Below are positions 56,072-64,000 of a DNA stretch of 64,000 nucleotides, piece after piece. Made by a program: the position numbers and the translations under genes. Position 1 is the first letter of the stretch. Every line of letters begins with the position of its first letter. The stretch comes from Brooklawnia propionicigenes. GTDB lineage: Bacteria > Actinomycetota > Actinomycetes > Propionibacteriales > Propionibacteriaceae. Location: the NCBI RefSeq assembly GCF_030297015.1, contig NZ_AP028056.1:2924939-2988938 (forward strand), in the 5' to 3' direction. The notes under the pieces were generated by a model. It made no database searches and had not been told where the DNA came from. It saw only the letters and a list, made by a program, of their open reading frames with translations.

Positions 56072-57193
56072 ATGACTTCAGGCGATCTGCCCACGAATCC
56101 GGCGGAATCTGGTGATGGCCTCGCATCCTCGGTTGACGGGTCTTTGCGCGCCAGCCTCAAGCGCAGCGAACAGATCGAAGCCGATCTTGAGGTGCACCCC
56201 GAGCGTTACCGGATGCTCACCGGTGACCGCCCGACGGGCAAGCTTCATCTGGGGCACTATTTCGGTTCGCTGGTCAACCGGGTGCGACTGCAGAACCTCG
56301 GCCTGGACTCATGGGTGCTGATCGCCGACTATCAGGTGATCTACGACCGCGATGGGGTCGGTGACCTCAAGGCGAATGTGTACAGCGCCATCGCCGACTA
56401 CCTGGCGGTGGGCATCGACCCGGCGCGCTCGACGATCTTTGCGCACTCGGCGGTTGCCCCGCTGAACCAGCTGCTGCTGCCGTTCTTGTCGCTGGTCACC
56501 GACGCCGAGTTGCGCCGCAACCCCACGGTCAAGGACGAGCTGGCCAATTCCGATCGTCCGATGAGCGGACTGATGCTCACCTTCCCGGTGCACCAGGCCG
56601 CGGACATTCTCTTCTGCAAGGCGAACATCGTCCCGGTCGGCAAGGATCAGTTGCCGCACCTGGAGTTGACCCGGCTGGTCGCGCGTCGATTCGACGAGCG
56701 ATACGGACGCGCCGACGAGGCCGTGCCGGTGTTCCCGATGGCTGACGCTTTGCTGTCGCCGGCCCCGGCGATCCTCGGGCTGGACGGCGCCAAGATGAGC
56801 AAGTCACGGGGCAATGTCATCGAGTTGGGAATGAGCGCCGAGCAGACCGCCAAGCTGATCAAGAAGGCCAAGACCGACTCCGATCGGCACATCACCTTCG
56901 ATCCCGAGAACCGCCCCGAGGTATCGAACCTGCTCATGCTGGCGGCGCTGGCCAGCGGGGGAGACCCGGTGCAGATCGCCGAGCAGATCGGCGACGGCGG
57001 AGGCGGCGGCCTGAAGAAGCTGGTCACCGAGGCCGTCAACGAGCATCTGGCGCCGATCCGCGAGCGCCGCGCCGAACTGGCCGCCGACCCCAGCTATCTC
57101 GAGACGGTGCTGCGAGTCGGCAATGCCAAGGCCAACGAGGTCGCCGAGCGTACCCTCGGTGAGGTTCGCAAAGCCATGCAGATGGACTACTGA
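56072..57193 (+). CDS. trpS: tryptophanyl-tRNA synthetase
   Basis: This class I enzyme charges tRNA-Trp. The 373-residue protein has the HIGH-type motif LHLGHYFG (about residues 57-64), GLMLTFPVHQAADIL in the active-site region and KMSKSRGN (about 248-255). About 40 residues before TGDRPTGKLHLG are an N-terminal extension not found in short TrpRS. ATG 56072 follows AAGGAGAAG. Confidence 0.95.
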   Translation: MTSGDLPTNPAESGDGLASSVDGSLRASLKRSEQIEADLEVHPERYRMLTGDRPTGKLHLGHYFGSLVNRVRLQNLGLDSWVLIADYQVIYDRDGVGDLKANVYSAIADYLAVGIDPARSTIFAHSAVAPLNQLLLPFLSLVTDAELRRNPTVKDELANSDRPMSGLMLTFPVHQAADILFCKANIVPVGKDQLPHLELTRLVARRFDERYGRADEAVPVFPMADALLSPAPAILGLDGAKMSKSRGNVIELGMSAEQTAKLIKKAKTDSDRHITFDPENRPEVSNLLMLAALASGGDPVQIAEQIGDGGGGGLKKLVTEAVNEHLAPIRERRAELAADPSYLETVLRVGNAKANEVAERTLGEVRKAMQMDY

Positions 57194-57225
57194 TACTCCC
57201 GGATCCTTTGGAGGCTGAAGGCAAC

Positions 57226-58305
57226 ATGTCCGACTCACCAGTTCTGCCGGCGGAGGTCTCGCAGACACTGCGGACGATCGTCGACGAGGCAGGCATCACT
57301 CAGAACACCGGCTTGGTCGAGCGTCTGCTGGCGACCGGTATCGGTCTGGGCACCGACCAGGCCGGCAAGCTCGATCTGAAGATCGCCAGCGCCGCGCTGA
57401 CCGAGATGCGGGCGGCCTTCGCGCTGTTCGCACCGTTCGAGCAGATCCCCAAGGCGACGGTCTTCGGATCGGCTCGTACCAAGCCCACCGATGCGGCCTA
57501 TCAGCAGACCAAGCGGATCGCCGCGGAGTTGGCCGGGCGCGGCTGGATGGTCGTCACCGGTGCCGGGCCGGGCATCATGCAGGCAGCTGCCGAGGGTGCC
57601 GGGCCCGACCTGTCGCTGGGTGTGTCCATTCGCCTGCCGTTCGAGGAGAAGCCGAACTCGTCGATCGCCAACGGCCGCAACGTGGCGATGAAGTACTTTT
57701 TCACCCGCAAGCTGATGCTGGTCAAGGAGTCGAGCGGCTTCGTCTACGTGCCCGGCGGTTTCGGAACCCTGGACGAGCTGTTCGAACTGCTGACGCTTCA
57801 GCAGACGGGCAAGTCGGAGCCGACGCCGATCATCCTGCTGGACGAGCCGGGTGGCCATTTCTGGACGGGTCTGCGCGATTTCGTCAACGACCATCTGCTG
57901 CGCGCGGGAGTGATCTCGCCCGACGATTTCGGACGGGTGGTGCTGACCGATTCGGTCAGTGAGGCCGCCGACAAGATCACCGGGTTCTGGCGCAACTACG
58001 ACTCGTTGCGCTGGGTCGGGGACCGCCTCGTCCTGAGGTTGCACACCGAGCCGACCGACGCGGAAGTCGAAGAGCTGAACCAGCGGTTCGGCAGCATGCT
58101 CACCCGGGGGACGATCCACAAGCGAGGACCGCTTCGTCACGAGGTGGACGACGGTGATCGCCTCGGTCTGCCGCGCCTGGTGTGTCGCTTCGATCCGTTC
58201 CAGGTCGGCTCGATCTACCAGCTGATCGGCGCGATCAATGCGCTGCCGAGTGCCTCCGCGATACCTGAGACTCCGCCGGACGCGGCGTCGGGCGACCTGA
58301 AGTGA
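57226..58305 (+). CDS. LOG-family protein
   Basis: The 359-residue protein has the Rossmann-like LOG core (about residues 70-250): VTGAGPGIMQAA and PGGFGTLDELFE, the nucleotide monophosphate phosphoribohydrolase motifs. The LOG family includes cytokinin-activating enzymes and the nucleotidase PpnN; this longer form has N- and C-terminal regions of about 70 and 100 residues. ATG 57226 has GAAGG upstream. It is 33 bp downstream of trpS. Confidence 0.87.
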   Translation: MSDSPVLPAEVSQTLRTIVDEAGITQNTGLVERLLATGIGLGTDQAGKLDLKIASAALTEMRAAFALFAPFEQIPKATVFGSARTKPTDAAYQQTKRIAAELAGRGWMVVTGAGPGIMQAAAEGAGPDLSLGVSIRLPFEEKPNSSIANGRNVAMKYFFTRKLMLVKESSGFVYVPGGFGTLDELFELLTLQQTGKSEPTPIILLDEPGGHFWTGLRDFVNDHLLRAGVISPDDFGRVVLTDSVSEAADKITGFWRNYDSLRWVGDRLVLRLHTEPTDAEVEELNQRFGSMLTRGTIHKRGPLRHEVDDGDRLGLPRLVCRFDPFQVGSIYQLIGAINALPSASAIPETPPDAASGDLK

Positions 58306-58326
58306 GGGCTGCGGAGGCGGGCCTGA

Positions 58327-59088
58327 TCAGCTGAAGTAGGCCGCACCGTTGACGTCGATGGTGGTCCCCGAGACGAAACCCGATGCCCGGGGGTCGGCCA
58401 GCCACAGCACCGGGCCGGCCACATCGGCCGGGAATCCCGGCTTCTTCAAGGCGATACCCTCGATGGCCGCGGCGCGCCCTGCGGCAGTGTTGAACAGCTC
58501 ATGGAACGGAGTGTCGAGGATCAGGCCCGGAGCCACCGCATTGACGCGGATCTGGCGGGCCGAGAACTCCTTGGCCCATGCCTTGGTCACCCCGATGACC
58601 GCGGCTTTCGACGCGGCGTAGGCCGACGCGCCGGGCCCGCCACCGTTCTGGCCGGCGAGCGAGGCGACATTGATGATCGAGGAGCCATCGGCCAGATACT
58701 TCAGCGCGGCTCTGGTGACCAGGAAGCAGCTGGTCAGGTTGACGTCCAGCACCTGGTGCCAGAGCTCCAGCGGCATCTCGTCGACGGTCGAACGCTGAAT
58801 CATGCCGCCGGCATTGTTGACCAGCACATCCAGGCCACCCAGAGTGTCGGCGACCTGAGCGAGCACTGTGGTCACCTGGTGCTCATCGGTGACATCCAGC
58901 TGGACGGCGAACGGAGGGTTCCCGCCCAGCTCGGCGATCTCGTCCAGGAGAGCCTGGTCGGGTTCATGGGTTTTCCAGGTGAAGGCCACCTTGGCGCCCA
59001 GCTCGGCGAAGCTCCTGACGATGCCCAAGCCGATGCCCACGCCGCCACCGGTCACCAGGACACGCATATCTGTGAGGTCGAAAGTCAT
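58327..59088 (-). CDS. short-chain dehydrogenase/reductase
   Basis: The 253-residue classical SDR has TGGGVGIGLG (about residues 13-22), NNAGG (91-95), Ser143, and Tyr157 with Lys161 in YAASK. It lies immediately after the DEAD-box helicase stop (TGA-C-ATG), so it is probably co-translated with it. The substrate is unknown; the C-terminal DVNGAAYF is a standard SDR ending. Confidence 0.88.
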   Translation of the reverse strand: MTFDLTDMRVLVTGGGVGIGLGIVRSFAELGAKVAFTWKTHEPDQALLDEIAELGGNPPFAVQLDVTDEHQVTTVLAQVADTLGGLDVLVNNAGGMIQRSTVDEMPLELWHQVLDVNLTSCFLVTRAALKYLADGSSIINVASLAGQNGGGPGASAYAASKAAVIGVTKAWAKEFSARQIRVNAVAPGLILDTPFHELFNTAAGRAAAIEGIALKKPGFPADVAGPVLWLADPRASGFVSGTTIDVNGAAYFS

Positions 59089-59089
59089 G

Positions 59090-60520
59090 TCACGATTGTG
59101 CATCACGAGCGACGACCTCGCCATTGCGGCGGCGAACGCGCTTGCGGTGCGGGCGAGCCGACTTCTTCTCGTCGGAGCGTTTGTGGTCGTGCTTCTTGTC
59201 GTCCTTGTCGTGGTTGTCCTTGCCGCGCGAATGGCCGGAGCGGTGATCCTTGTCGTGATCGACCTTCTTGGCAGCGGCAATTCGTCCCTTGGTGCCCTCG
59301 GGGATCTGCAGATCGGCGAGCAGCTGCGGGGTGGTCGAGTAGGTCTCTTCGAGTTCGGCGAAGTCGAGATCCAGGGCCTTGTTGATGACCTTCCACATCG
59401 TGACGTCCGACCAGTCCACCAGCGTGATCGCCACACCGGAGTGTCCGGCCCGCCCGGTGCGCCCGATCCGGTGCACATACTGCTTCGGATCGTCGGGCAC
59501 CTCGTAGTTGATGACGTGCGTGACGCCTTCGACATCGATGCCGCGGGCCGCCACATCGGTGGCCACCAGAGCCTTGATCTTGCCGTGCCGGAACTTCTTG
59601 AGCGTGCGCTCGCGCTGGGCCTGATTGAGGTCGCCATGGATGGTCGCTGCGTCGAAGCCGCGGTCGGCCAGCTCGTCGGCCAGCCGCTGGGCGGCGCGCT
59701 TGGTGCGGGTGAAGACCATCACCTTGCCGACGTTCGGCGCCTGCAGCAGCTTGCCGATGATCTCCGGCTTGTCCAGGTCGTGCGCCTGATAGACGAACTG
59801 GGTGGTGTCAGGCACCGTGGCCTGCGCGTCCTGGCCCTCGGCGCGCACATGCACCGGATGATTGAGGTTGGCCCGTGCCAGTGCGACGATCTGGGCGGGC
59901 ATGGTGGCACTGAACATCAGTGTCTGCCGGGAGGCCGGAGTCATCGCGGTGAGGCGCTCCACGTCGGGTAGGAAGCCCAGGTCGAGCATCTCGTCGGCTT
60001 CGTCCAGCACCATGGTCTGCACATGCGACAGGTCGAGGCTGCGCCGGTGAGCCAGATCGAGCAGCCGGCCGGGAGTACCGACCACGACGTCGACACCGCT
60101 AGCCAGCGCATCCAGCTGTTCGTCGTAACCAACGCCACCGTAGATGGTCAGGATGCGAGCACCCAGCACGGTGGCTGCCTTGGTCAGGTCGGAACTCACC
60201 TGGAGCGCGAGCTCGCGGGTCGGCGCCATCACGAGGGCCTGCGGCTTGCCGTAGAACTTGAACTTCTCGAAGTCGTCCTTGCCCGGCAGCCTGAGCCGCT
60301 GCAGCAGCGGCGCGCCGAAGGCGAGGGTCTTGCCGGTGCCGGTGCGGGCCTGACCGATGAGGTCGGCCCCGGTGAGGGCGATCGGAATCGCCAGTTCCTG
60401 GATCGGGAAGGGGTGGGTGATTCCCTCGTTGGCCAGGGCCTCGACGATGGGAGCGGCGACGCCGAGCTCTTCGAAGGTGGTGGTGGCTACGTTCTCGGGA
60501 ATGATGTCAGTGTCAGTCAT
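59090..60520 (-). CDS. DEAD-box RNA helicase, RhlE-type
   Basis: The 476-residue protein has all the DEAD-box motifs: Q motif FPIQ, ARTGTGKT (motif I), PTRELA, TPGR, DEAD (motif II), SAT (III), and HRIGRTGRAG (VI). A long C-terminal tail (about 420-476) is very rich in Lys, His, Asp and Arg, typical of cold-shock and ribosome-assembly helicases. In mycobacteria the rhlE gene is next to a MiaE-like gene, as it is here across a 144-bp divergent gap. Confidence 0.94.
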   Translation of the reverse strand: MTDTDIIPENVATTTFEELGVAAPIVEALANEGITHPFPIQELAIPIALTGADLIGQARTGTGKTLAFGAPLLQRLRLPGKDDFEKFKFYGKPQALVMAPTRELALQVSSDLTKAATVLGARILTIYGGVGYDEQLDALASGVDVVVGTPGRLLDLAHRRSLDLSHVQTMVLDEADEMLDLGFLPDVERLTAMTPASRQTLMFSATMPAQIVALARANLNHPVHVRAEGQDAQATVPDTTQFVYQAHDLDKPEIIGKLLQAPNVGKVMVFTRTKRAAQRLADELADRGFDAATIHGDLNQAQRERTLKKFRHGKIKALVATDVAARGIDVEGVTHVINYEVPDDPKQYVHRIGRTGRAGHSGVAITLVDWSDVTMWKVINKALDLDFAELEETYSTTPQLLADLQIPEGTKGRIAAAKKVDHDKDHRSGHSRGKDNHDKDDKKHDHKRSDEKKSARPHRKRVRRRNGEVVARDAQS

Positions 60521-60664
60521 ATAGCTGTCTCTCGCGTCCGCCTCTATGGCGGCATCTCAGGGGCGCGAAACCACGCCACGGGCAATTCTAACCTGTGTGA
60601 ACCAATGCGCCGGCTTTGCGCGCCAGACCGTGGCCGTGACGGACCCGGGCGCTAGCCTGAAGCG

Positions 60665-61321
60665 GTGAGCAAAGAGATCCCTGCCGAACCAGTCACGGCG
60701 CTGCTGGCCTGGTTGGCGTACCAGAATCTGTGGGTGGCCGAATCGCTGATCGCGCACCAGGGAGTGCGGACCGAACTCGGTGATCGGCTGACGGTGGCCA
60801 GGCTCAGCTCCGACGCGCTGTGCCGTTTCACCGCGGCTTGCGACGCCATTCCGGGCGGTCAGAGCGCCGCGCAGGAGGCGATGGCTCCGATGCTCAGCCC
60901 GGTCGATGAGTTCTGGACGATGACCAAGCCGCGCGTCCAGGTCGAGCAGCGGTTGCGGCTGCTGGTGCTCGCCAGCATCGAGTTGGAACTGGTGCAGCGC
61001 CTGGAGGATCGGCTGCCCGAGCCGGCCCGCAGCGTGCTGACCCCGGCGGCCGGATTGTGGCGTGCCATCGATCACGGGAGTTCTCAGGTGCTGGAGGCGA
61101 CCACGACACACACTCGAAGCGTCGATGAACTGTCGTTGTACGCCCGTCGGCTGCTCGGCGAGGTGGTGGTGATGGCTCAGCGGCTGCTGGTCCGCCAGGC
61201 AGACCTGCGGATCGTGCTGGCGGGGGAGGCGGACGAGGAGCTCAGCATCTCGACGGCGGTGCTGGACGACGTCCTGCAAGCGACTGCCGCGCGATTGGCC
61301 CAACTCGGGCTGTCCGTCTAG
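60665..61321 (+). CDS. ferritin-like protein, MiaE-like (pfam13794 type)
   Basis: The 218-residue all-helical protein resembles the actinobacterial ferritin-like family that is named after tRNA-(ms2io6A)-hydroxylase. Recognisable stretches are LLAWLAYQNLWVAESLI near the start and LSLYARRLLGEVVVMAQRLL near residue 160. Few of the Glu/His iron ligands of true MiaE are obvious, so an enzymatic role is doubtful. The start is GTG. It neighbours the DEAD-box helicase as in Mycobacterium. Confidence 0.75.
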   Translation: MSKEIPAEPVTALLAWLAYQNLWVAESLIAHQGVRTELGDRLTVARLSSDALCRFTAACDAIPGGQSAAQEAMAPMLSPVDEFWTMTKPRVQVEQRLRLLVLASIELELVQRLEDRLPEPARSVLTPAAGLWRAIDHGSSQVLEATTTHTRSVDELSLYARRLLGEVVVMAQRLLVRQADLRIVLAGEADEELSISTAVLDDVLQATAARLAQLGLSV

Positions 61322-61498
61322 CGCCAACTGCGCGGGGGTGCCCTGCGAGGTCGAGGGATCGGGCCGGCGCGGGCGGTGGCTATGATGCTGCCGGGGACCC
61401 CGGAGCATCGCCATCGGCGGCCTGCTCCGGCGGCAGGAGTTCATCGGCACTGTCAGGACTTCTTCTCGCAACCTTCAACTCGGATTCAGGCAGGAAAA

Positions 61499-62365
61499 AT
61501 GGACATCGTCTCAGGTCGCACCAAGGTCATCTGTATCTTCGGCTCACCGATAGCGCAGGCGATGTCGCCATCGCTGCACAACGCCTCGTTCCAGCAGCTG
61601 GGTGTCGATTGCGTCTGCATTGCCGCCGACGTGCGGCCCGAAGGTCTCAAGGACGCGGTCCAGGGTGCACGCGTGATGGGATTCTCCGGTCTGATCGTGA
61701 CGATGCCCGACAAGACCGGGATTCTGCAGTACCTCGATGAGCTGTCTCCGGCAGCTGAGCTGATGGGCGCGGTGAACACTGTTGTGCGTGATGGTGACCG
61801 GCTGATCGGTCACAACACCGACGGTGCGGGATTCATGCGGGCGGTGGCGCTGGCCGGTGTCGATGTCATCGGCAAGAAGATGACCCTGATCGGCGCGGGC
61901 GGTGCGGGATCTGCCATCTACACGCAGGCAGCACTCGACGGGGTCAAGGAGATCGCGGTCTTCAACATCAGGGACGGGTTCTTCGATGCCACCGCCCGGC
62001 GCCTTGCCGAAGTGGCAGACCGCACGGGAATGCACCTGAAGCTGTACGACCTGGCCGACAAGACCGAACTGGCCAAGCAGATCTCGGACAGCGCCCTGAT
62101 CGCCGATGCGACCAAGGTGGGCATGCCTCCACTGGACAACGAATCCAATGTGGCCAAGCAGTGGCTCGTTGCCGGCCAGGCAGTGGCAGACACCGTCTAT
62201 GTGCCTCGAGTCACGAAGCTGCTACGCGAAGCCCAGGAAGTGGGGGCGACCCCGATCAGCGGGCTGGGCATGCTGCTGTGGCAGGCCGCCATCGCCGAAC
62301 AGCTCTGGTTCGGTCTGGAGATGCCGGTGCCTTACATCCAGGACCGGTTCTTCGGCGACCACTGA
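61499..62365 (+). CDS. shikimate/quinate dehydrogenase family protein
   Basis: The 288-residue protein has the AroE fold: substrate motif MSPSLHNASF (about residues 22-31), catalytic Lys in VTMPDKTG, GAVNTVV, NTDGAGF (about 101-107) and the dinucleotide loop GAGGAGSAI (about 126-134). The residue after the second Rossmann strand (NIRDG) is acidic rather than basic, which suggests NAD as the cofactor, as in quinate/shikimate dehydrogenases of Corynebacterium type. It is not surrounded by other aromatic-pathway genes. CAGGAAAA precedes ATG 61499. Confidence 0.85.
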   Translation: MDIVSGRTKVICIFGSPIAQAMSPSLHNASFQQLGVDCVCIAADVRPEGLKDAVQGARVMGFSGLIVTMPDKTGILQYLDELSPAAELMGAVNTVVRDGDRLIGHNTDGAGFMRAVALAGVDVIGKKMTLIGAGGAGSAIYTQAALDGVKEIAVFNIRDGFFDATARRLAEVADRTGMHLKLYDLADKTELAKQISDSALIADATKVGMPPLDNESNVAKQWLVAGQAVADTVYVPRVTKLLREAQEVGATPISGLGMLLWQAAIAEQLWFGLEMPVPYIQDRFFGDH

Positions 62366-62392
62366 TGCCGCACCGCCGGGATGAGCGGGGGC

Positions 62393-62620
62393 CTACTCGC
62401 CGCTGAAACCGAAGCCGACCGGACGAGCGTGCTCCTGGCCGAGCTCGATGTAGCCGATGCTGCCCGCGGGCAGCAGGATCCGGCGTCCTTGCGTGGCCTC
62501 GATGACCAACAGGCCATCGTCACCGGCCTCGCGCAGGTTCTTCTCGATCTGCTCGGCGGTCTGGTCCGTCTCGATATTGAGCTCACGTCCAATATTGCGG
62601 ACGCCAATCTTGATCTCCAC
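62393..62620 (-). CDS. DUF3107 family protein
   Basis: The 75-residue protein (from GTG 62620) has the family signature VEIKIGVRNIGRELNIE and PAGSIGYIELG. It corresponds to the small Rv3208A-type protein of unknown function next to the Rv3206c-Rv3212 block in mycobacteria. TAGGTT ends seven bases before the GTG, consistent with leaderless transcription. Confidence 0.85.
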   Translation of the reverse strand: MEIKIGVRNIGRELNIETDQTAEQIEKNLREAGDDGLLVIEATQGRRILLPAGSIGYIELGQEHARPVGFGFSGE

Positions 62621-62713
62621 GTCCCCAAACCTACCCGGTCGGTCGGCCACACCGGCGCCGACCGGTTCGGCTGGACGCGTAAGCGGGCTGTGATCGCCGA
62701 CCCCGGACGTGCA

Positions 62714-62745
62714 GCAGGGGCCGCACCTGTTGGCACGGCCCCTGC
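62714..62745. terminator. hairpin after the cold-shock gene
   Basis: A 10-bp stem (GCAGGGGCCG with CGGCCCCTGC) with a 12-base loop lies 56 bases past the cold-shock stop. There is no T-run. Confidence 0.55.
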
Positions 62746-62800
62746 GGGGTATCAGGAGGTCACGGCTTACACACGCGACCTCGAAGTCTGTGGTCTTACG

Positions 62801-63007
62801 TCAGCCGATGATGTGAACGCTATCGGCCTGCTGGCCCTTGGGGCCCTGGGTGATTTCGAATTCGACCTTCTGACCTTCTTCGAGCGAACGGAAGCCCGCC
62901 GCATCGATGGCCGAGTAGTGAACGAAGACGTCGTCATTCGATCCGTCCACGGCAATGAAGCCGTAGCCCTTCTCGGCATTGAACCATTTAACGGTTCCCT
63001 GCGCCAT
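62801..63007 (-). CDS. csp: cold-shock protein
   Basis: The 68-residue single-domain protein has both RNA-binding motifs KGYGFI (RNP1) and VFVHYS (RNP2) plus the N-terminal GTVKWFN. It binds single-stranded RNA and DNA as an RNA chaperone. ATG 63007 has GAGGAG five bases upstream. The gene has a leader of perhaps 90 bases between AT-rich promoter sequence and the start, as seen for other cold-shock genes. Confidence 0.95.
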   Translation of the reverse strand: MAQGTVKWFNAEKGYGFIAVDGSNDDVFVHYSAIDAAGFRSLEEGQKVEFEITQGPKGQQADSVHIIG

Positions 63008-63169
63008 GTGTACTCCTCATACTTACTTTGGCGGTCCGTACCTCACGGCCACCTGCCGTTCCAGCCCCGGCGGGGTGGAGCAAAAACGGGATACAGCTTA
63101 GGTACTGCAGCCTGAACTTGCCTGGCAACCTCCACTCTTCCACATAGACAGCTCATAAGTCACGGGAAA

Positions 63170-64000
63170 ATGTCAGACGGTCATGGTTCCATGGATCTCA
63201 TGATCGGTTCCGAGACCCCCACCCTGCGTCCCGCGCGACCGGTCCGCGAGCCCGGCCCGCTTACTGCCGGGCAGCGCTTGGTGGTGGCACAGGCCGCGCT
63301 GAAGGGTCCCGCGCTTTGCGTGGTGGGTGGGCCGGCGAGTGGCAAGACATCCGCCCTGGTTGCCGCCGTCGCAGCTCGGGTGAAGGAGGGTATCTCCTTG
63401 TCGCAGCTGGTTGTGTTGTCCGCCTCGCGCGGCCAGGCGCAGCAACTGCGGGCCCGCATCGTCGCCGCACTCGACACCACTCAACGGGGCCTGCAGATCA
63501 CCACGGTGCACGGCTGGTGCCTGCAGCTGCTGCACCGTTTCGCCGAGACCGAACTCGGCATGCCGCGGCTGCTGAGCGCTCCCGAACAGGAATACCGGGT
63601 CCGGGAATTGTTAGCCGGTCGTGACCAATCAACGTGGCCGCAGGCGCTGTGGCCCGCGCTCGGCACCCGAGGCTTCGCCCGCCAGATCCGCGCGATCCTG
63701 GCCAGGGCGCGGCAATTGGGCTTCGATCCTGGCGATCTGGCCGCGGCCGGACAGGCAGCCGGGCGTCCCGAATGGGTCGCCGCCGCGGGCTTCTTCGGTG
63801 AATATCTCGACGTGCTGGACGCCGAGGGGGTGATCGACTACACCGAGCTGGTATTCCGGGCGCGGCTGCTGCTGGCCGACCCGGCGAACTCGGCGCTGCT
63901 GCCGCACAGCGCAGCCATGGTGTTCTGCGACGAGTTCGCCGAACTCGACCCGGGCATGATCAACCTGCTCGCCGACGCCCAACGCGCGGGTAGCCGGGTG
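63170..64000 (+). CDS. UvrD/Rep-family helicase (AdnA-like), N-terminal part
   Basis: The frame starts at ATG 63170 (GGGA upstream) and runs without a stop to the right edge: 277 codons so far. It has Walker A GGPASGKTS (about residues 53-61), the Ia region VVLSASRGQAQQL, TTVHGWCLQLLHRF and a Walker B-type VFCDEFAELDPG (about 255-266). This pattern and the position upstream of the Rv3201c-Rv3202c-like region fit the AdnA/AdnB helicase-nuclease family, which resects DNA ends. The nuclease part, if any, is outside the window. Confidence 0.82.
   Translation, partial: MSDGHGSMDLMIGSETPTLRPARPVREPGPLTAGQRLVVAQAALKGPALCVVGGPASGKTSALVAAVAARVKEGISLSQLVVLSASRGQAQQLRARIVAALDTTQRGLQITTVHGWCLQLLHRFAETELGMPRLLSAPEQEYRVRELLAGRDQSTWPQALWPALGTRGFARQIRAILARARQLGFDPGDLAAAGQAAGRPEWVAAAGFFGEYLDVLDAEGVIDYTELVFRARLLLADPANSALLPHSAAMVFCDEFAELDPGMINLLADAQRAGSRV

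Overview
The window is high-GC DNA from an actinomycete. Several blocks have gene orders typical of Actinomycetota: acpP-fabH-fabD-fasR with a homodimeric aceE and a DUF3052 gene; prfB-ftsE-ftsX-M23 peptidase-smpB-ssrA; mtrA-mtrB-lpqB-comF-hpf-secA; and rhlE-type helicase, MiaE-like protein, DUF3107 and a UvrD/AdnA-type helicase. GTG starts are common, several promoters look leaderless, and HspR-type HAIR boxes precede an hsp20 gene. A member of Propionibacteriaceae is my guess; the family is inference, the phylum is well supported.

Layout. 0-4.5 kb: leftward fatty-acid operon and its PucR/FasR-type regulator, plus a PfkB sugar kinase. 4.8-8.7 kb: aceE, a RibD/DHFR-like reductase, DUF3052. 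8.8-9.7 kb: hsp20 with two HAIR operators, and tRNA-Val(UAC). 10-16.9 kb: YqeY-like gene, prfB, ftsEX, an M23 peptidase with intact metal ligands, smpB, a DUF1707/DUF4870 membrane protein and tmRNA. 17-23.9 kb: accessory stretch with a divergent two-component pair, a divergent MarR/MMPL pair, a thioesterase whose 3' end overlaps the MMPL gene, and YqgE/AlgH. 24-34.7 kb: mtrA-mtrB-lpqB, comF, long-form hpf, secA, DUF6459, DUF6912 and Ku.

34.8-49.7 kb is the most interesting part: a carbohydrate-catabolic island of twelve genes in several transcription units. A leftward group holds an Nramp-fold transporter lacking both canonical metal-binding motifs, a DapA-superfamily aldolase, an FGGY kinase, a small membrane protein and a 435-residue transaldolase-like protein. 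A rightward pair holds a 3-hydroxyacyl-CoA-dehydrogenase-family oxidoreductase and a xylose-isomerase-like TIM barrel. Leftward again come a DUF2088 (LarA-like) protein behind a DhaK-DhaL fusion kinase, then translationally coupled rpiB and split transketolase genes, with an SDR dehydrogenase divergent from rpiB. No transcription factor is encoded inside. A shared 18-bp motif occurs at three intergenic sites around the transporter. The gene set fits uptake, oxidation or isomerisation, and phosphorylation of a tetritol/erythrulose, apiose-like sugar or related acid, feeding erythrose-4-phosphate, xylulose-5-phosphate or dihydroxyacetone phosphate into central metabolism. The substrate cannot be fixed from sequence alone.

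49.7-64 kb returns to housekeeping: DUF2505, a 1604-residue NAD-glutamate dehydrogenase, a PHP phosphoesterase, trpS, a LOG-family protein, an SDR coupled to a DEAD-box helicase, a ferritin-like protein, a shikimate-dehydrogenase-family enzyme, DUF3107, a cold-shock protein and the start of a UvrD-type helicase cut by the right edge. I found no CRISPR array, insertion sequence, integrase or rRNA.
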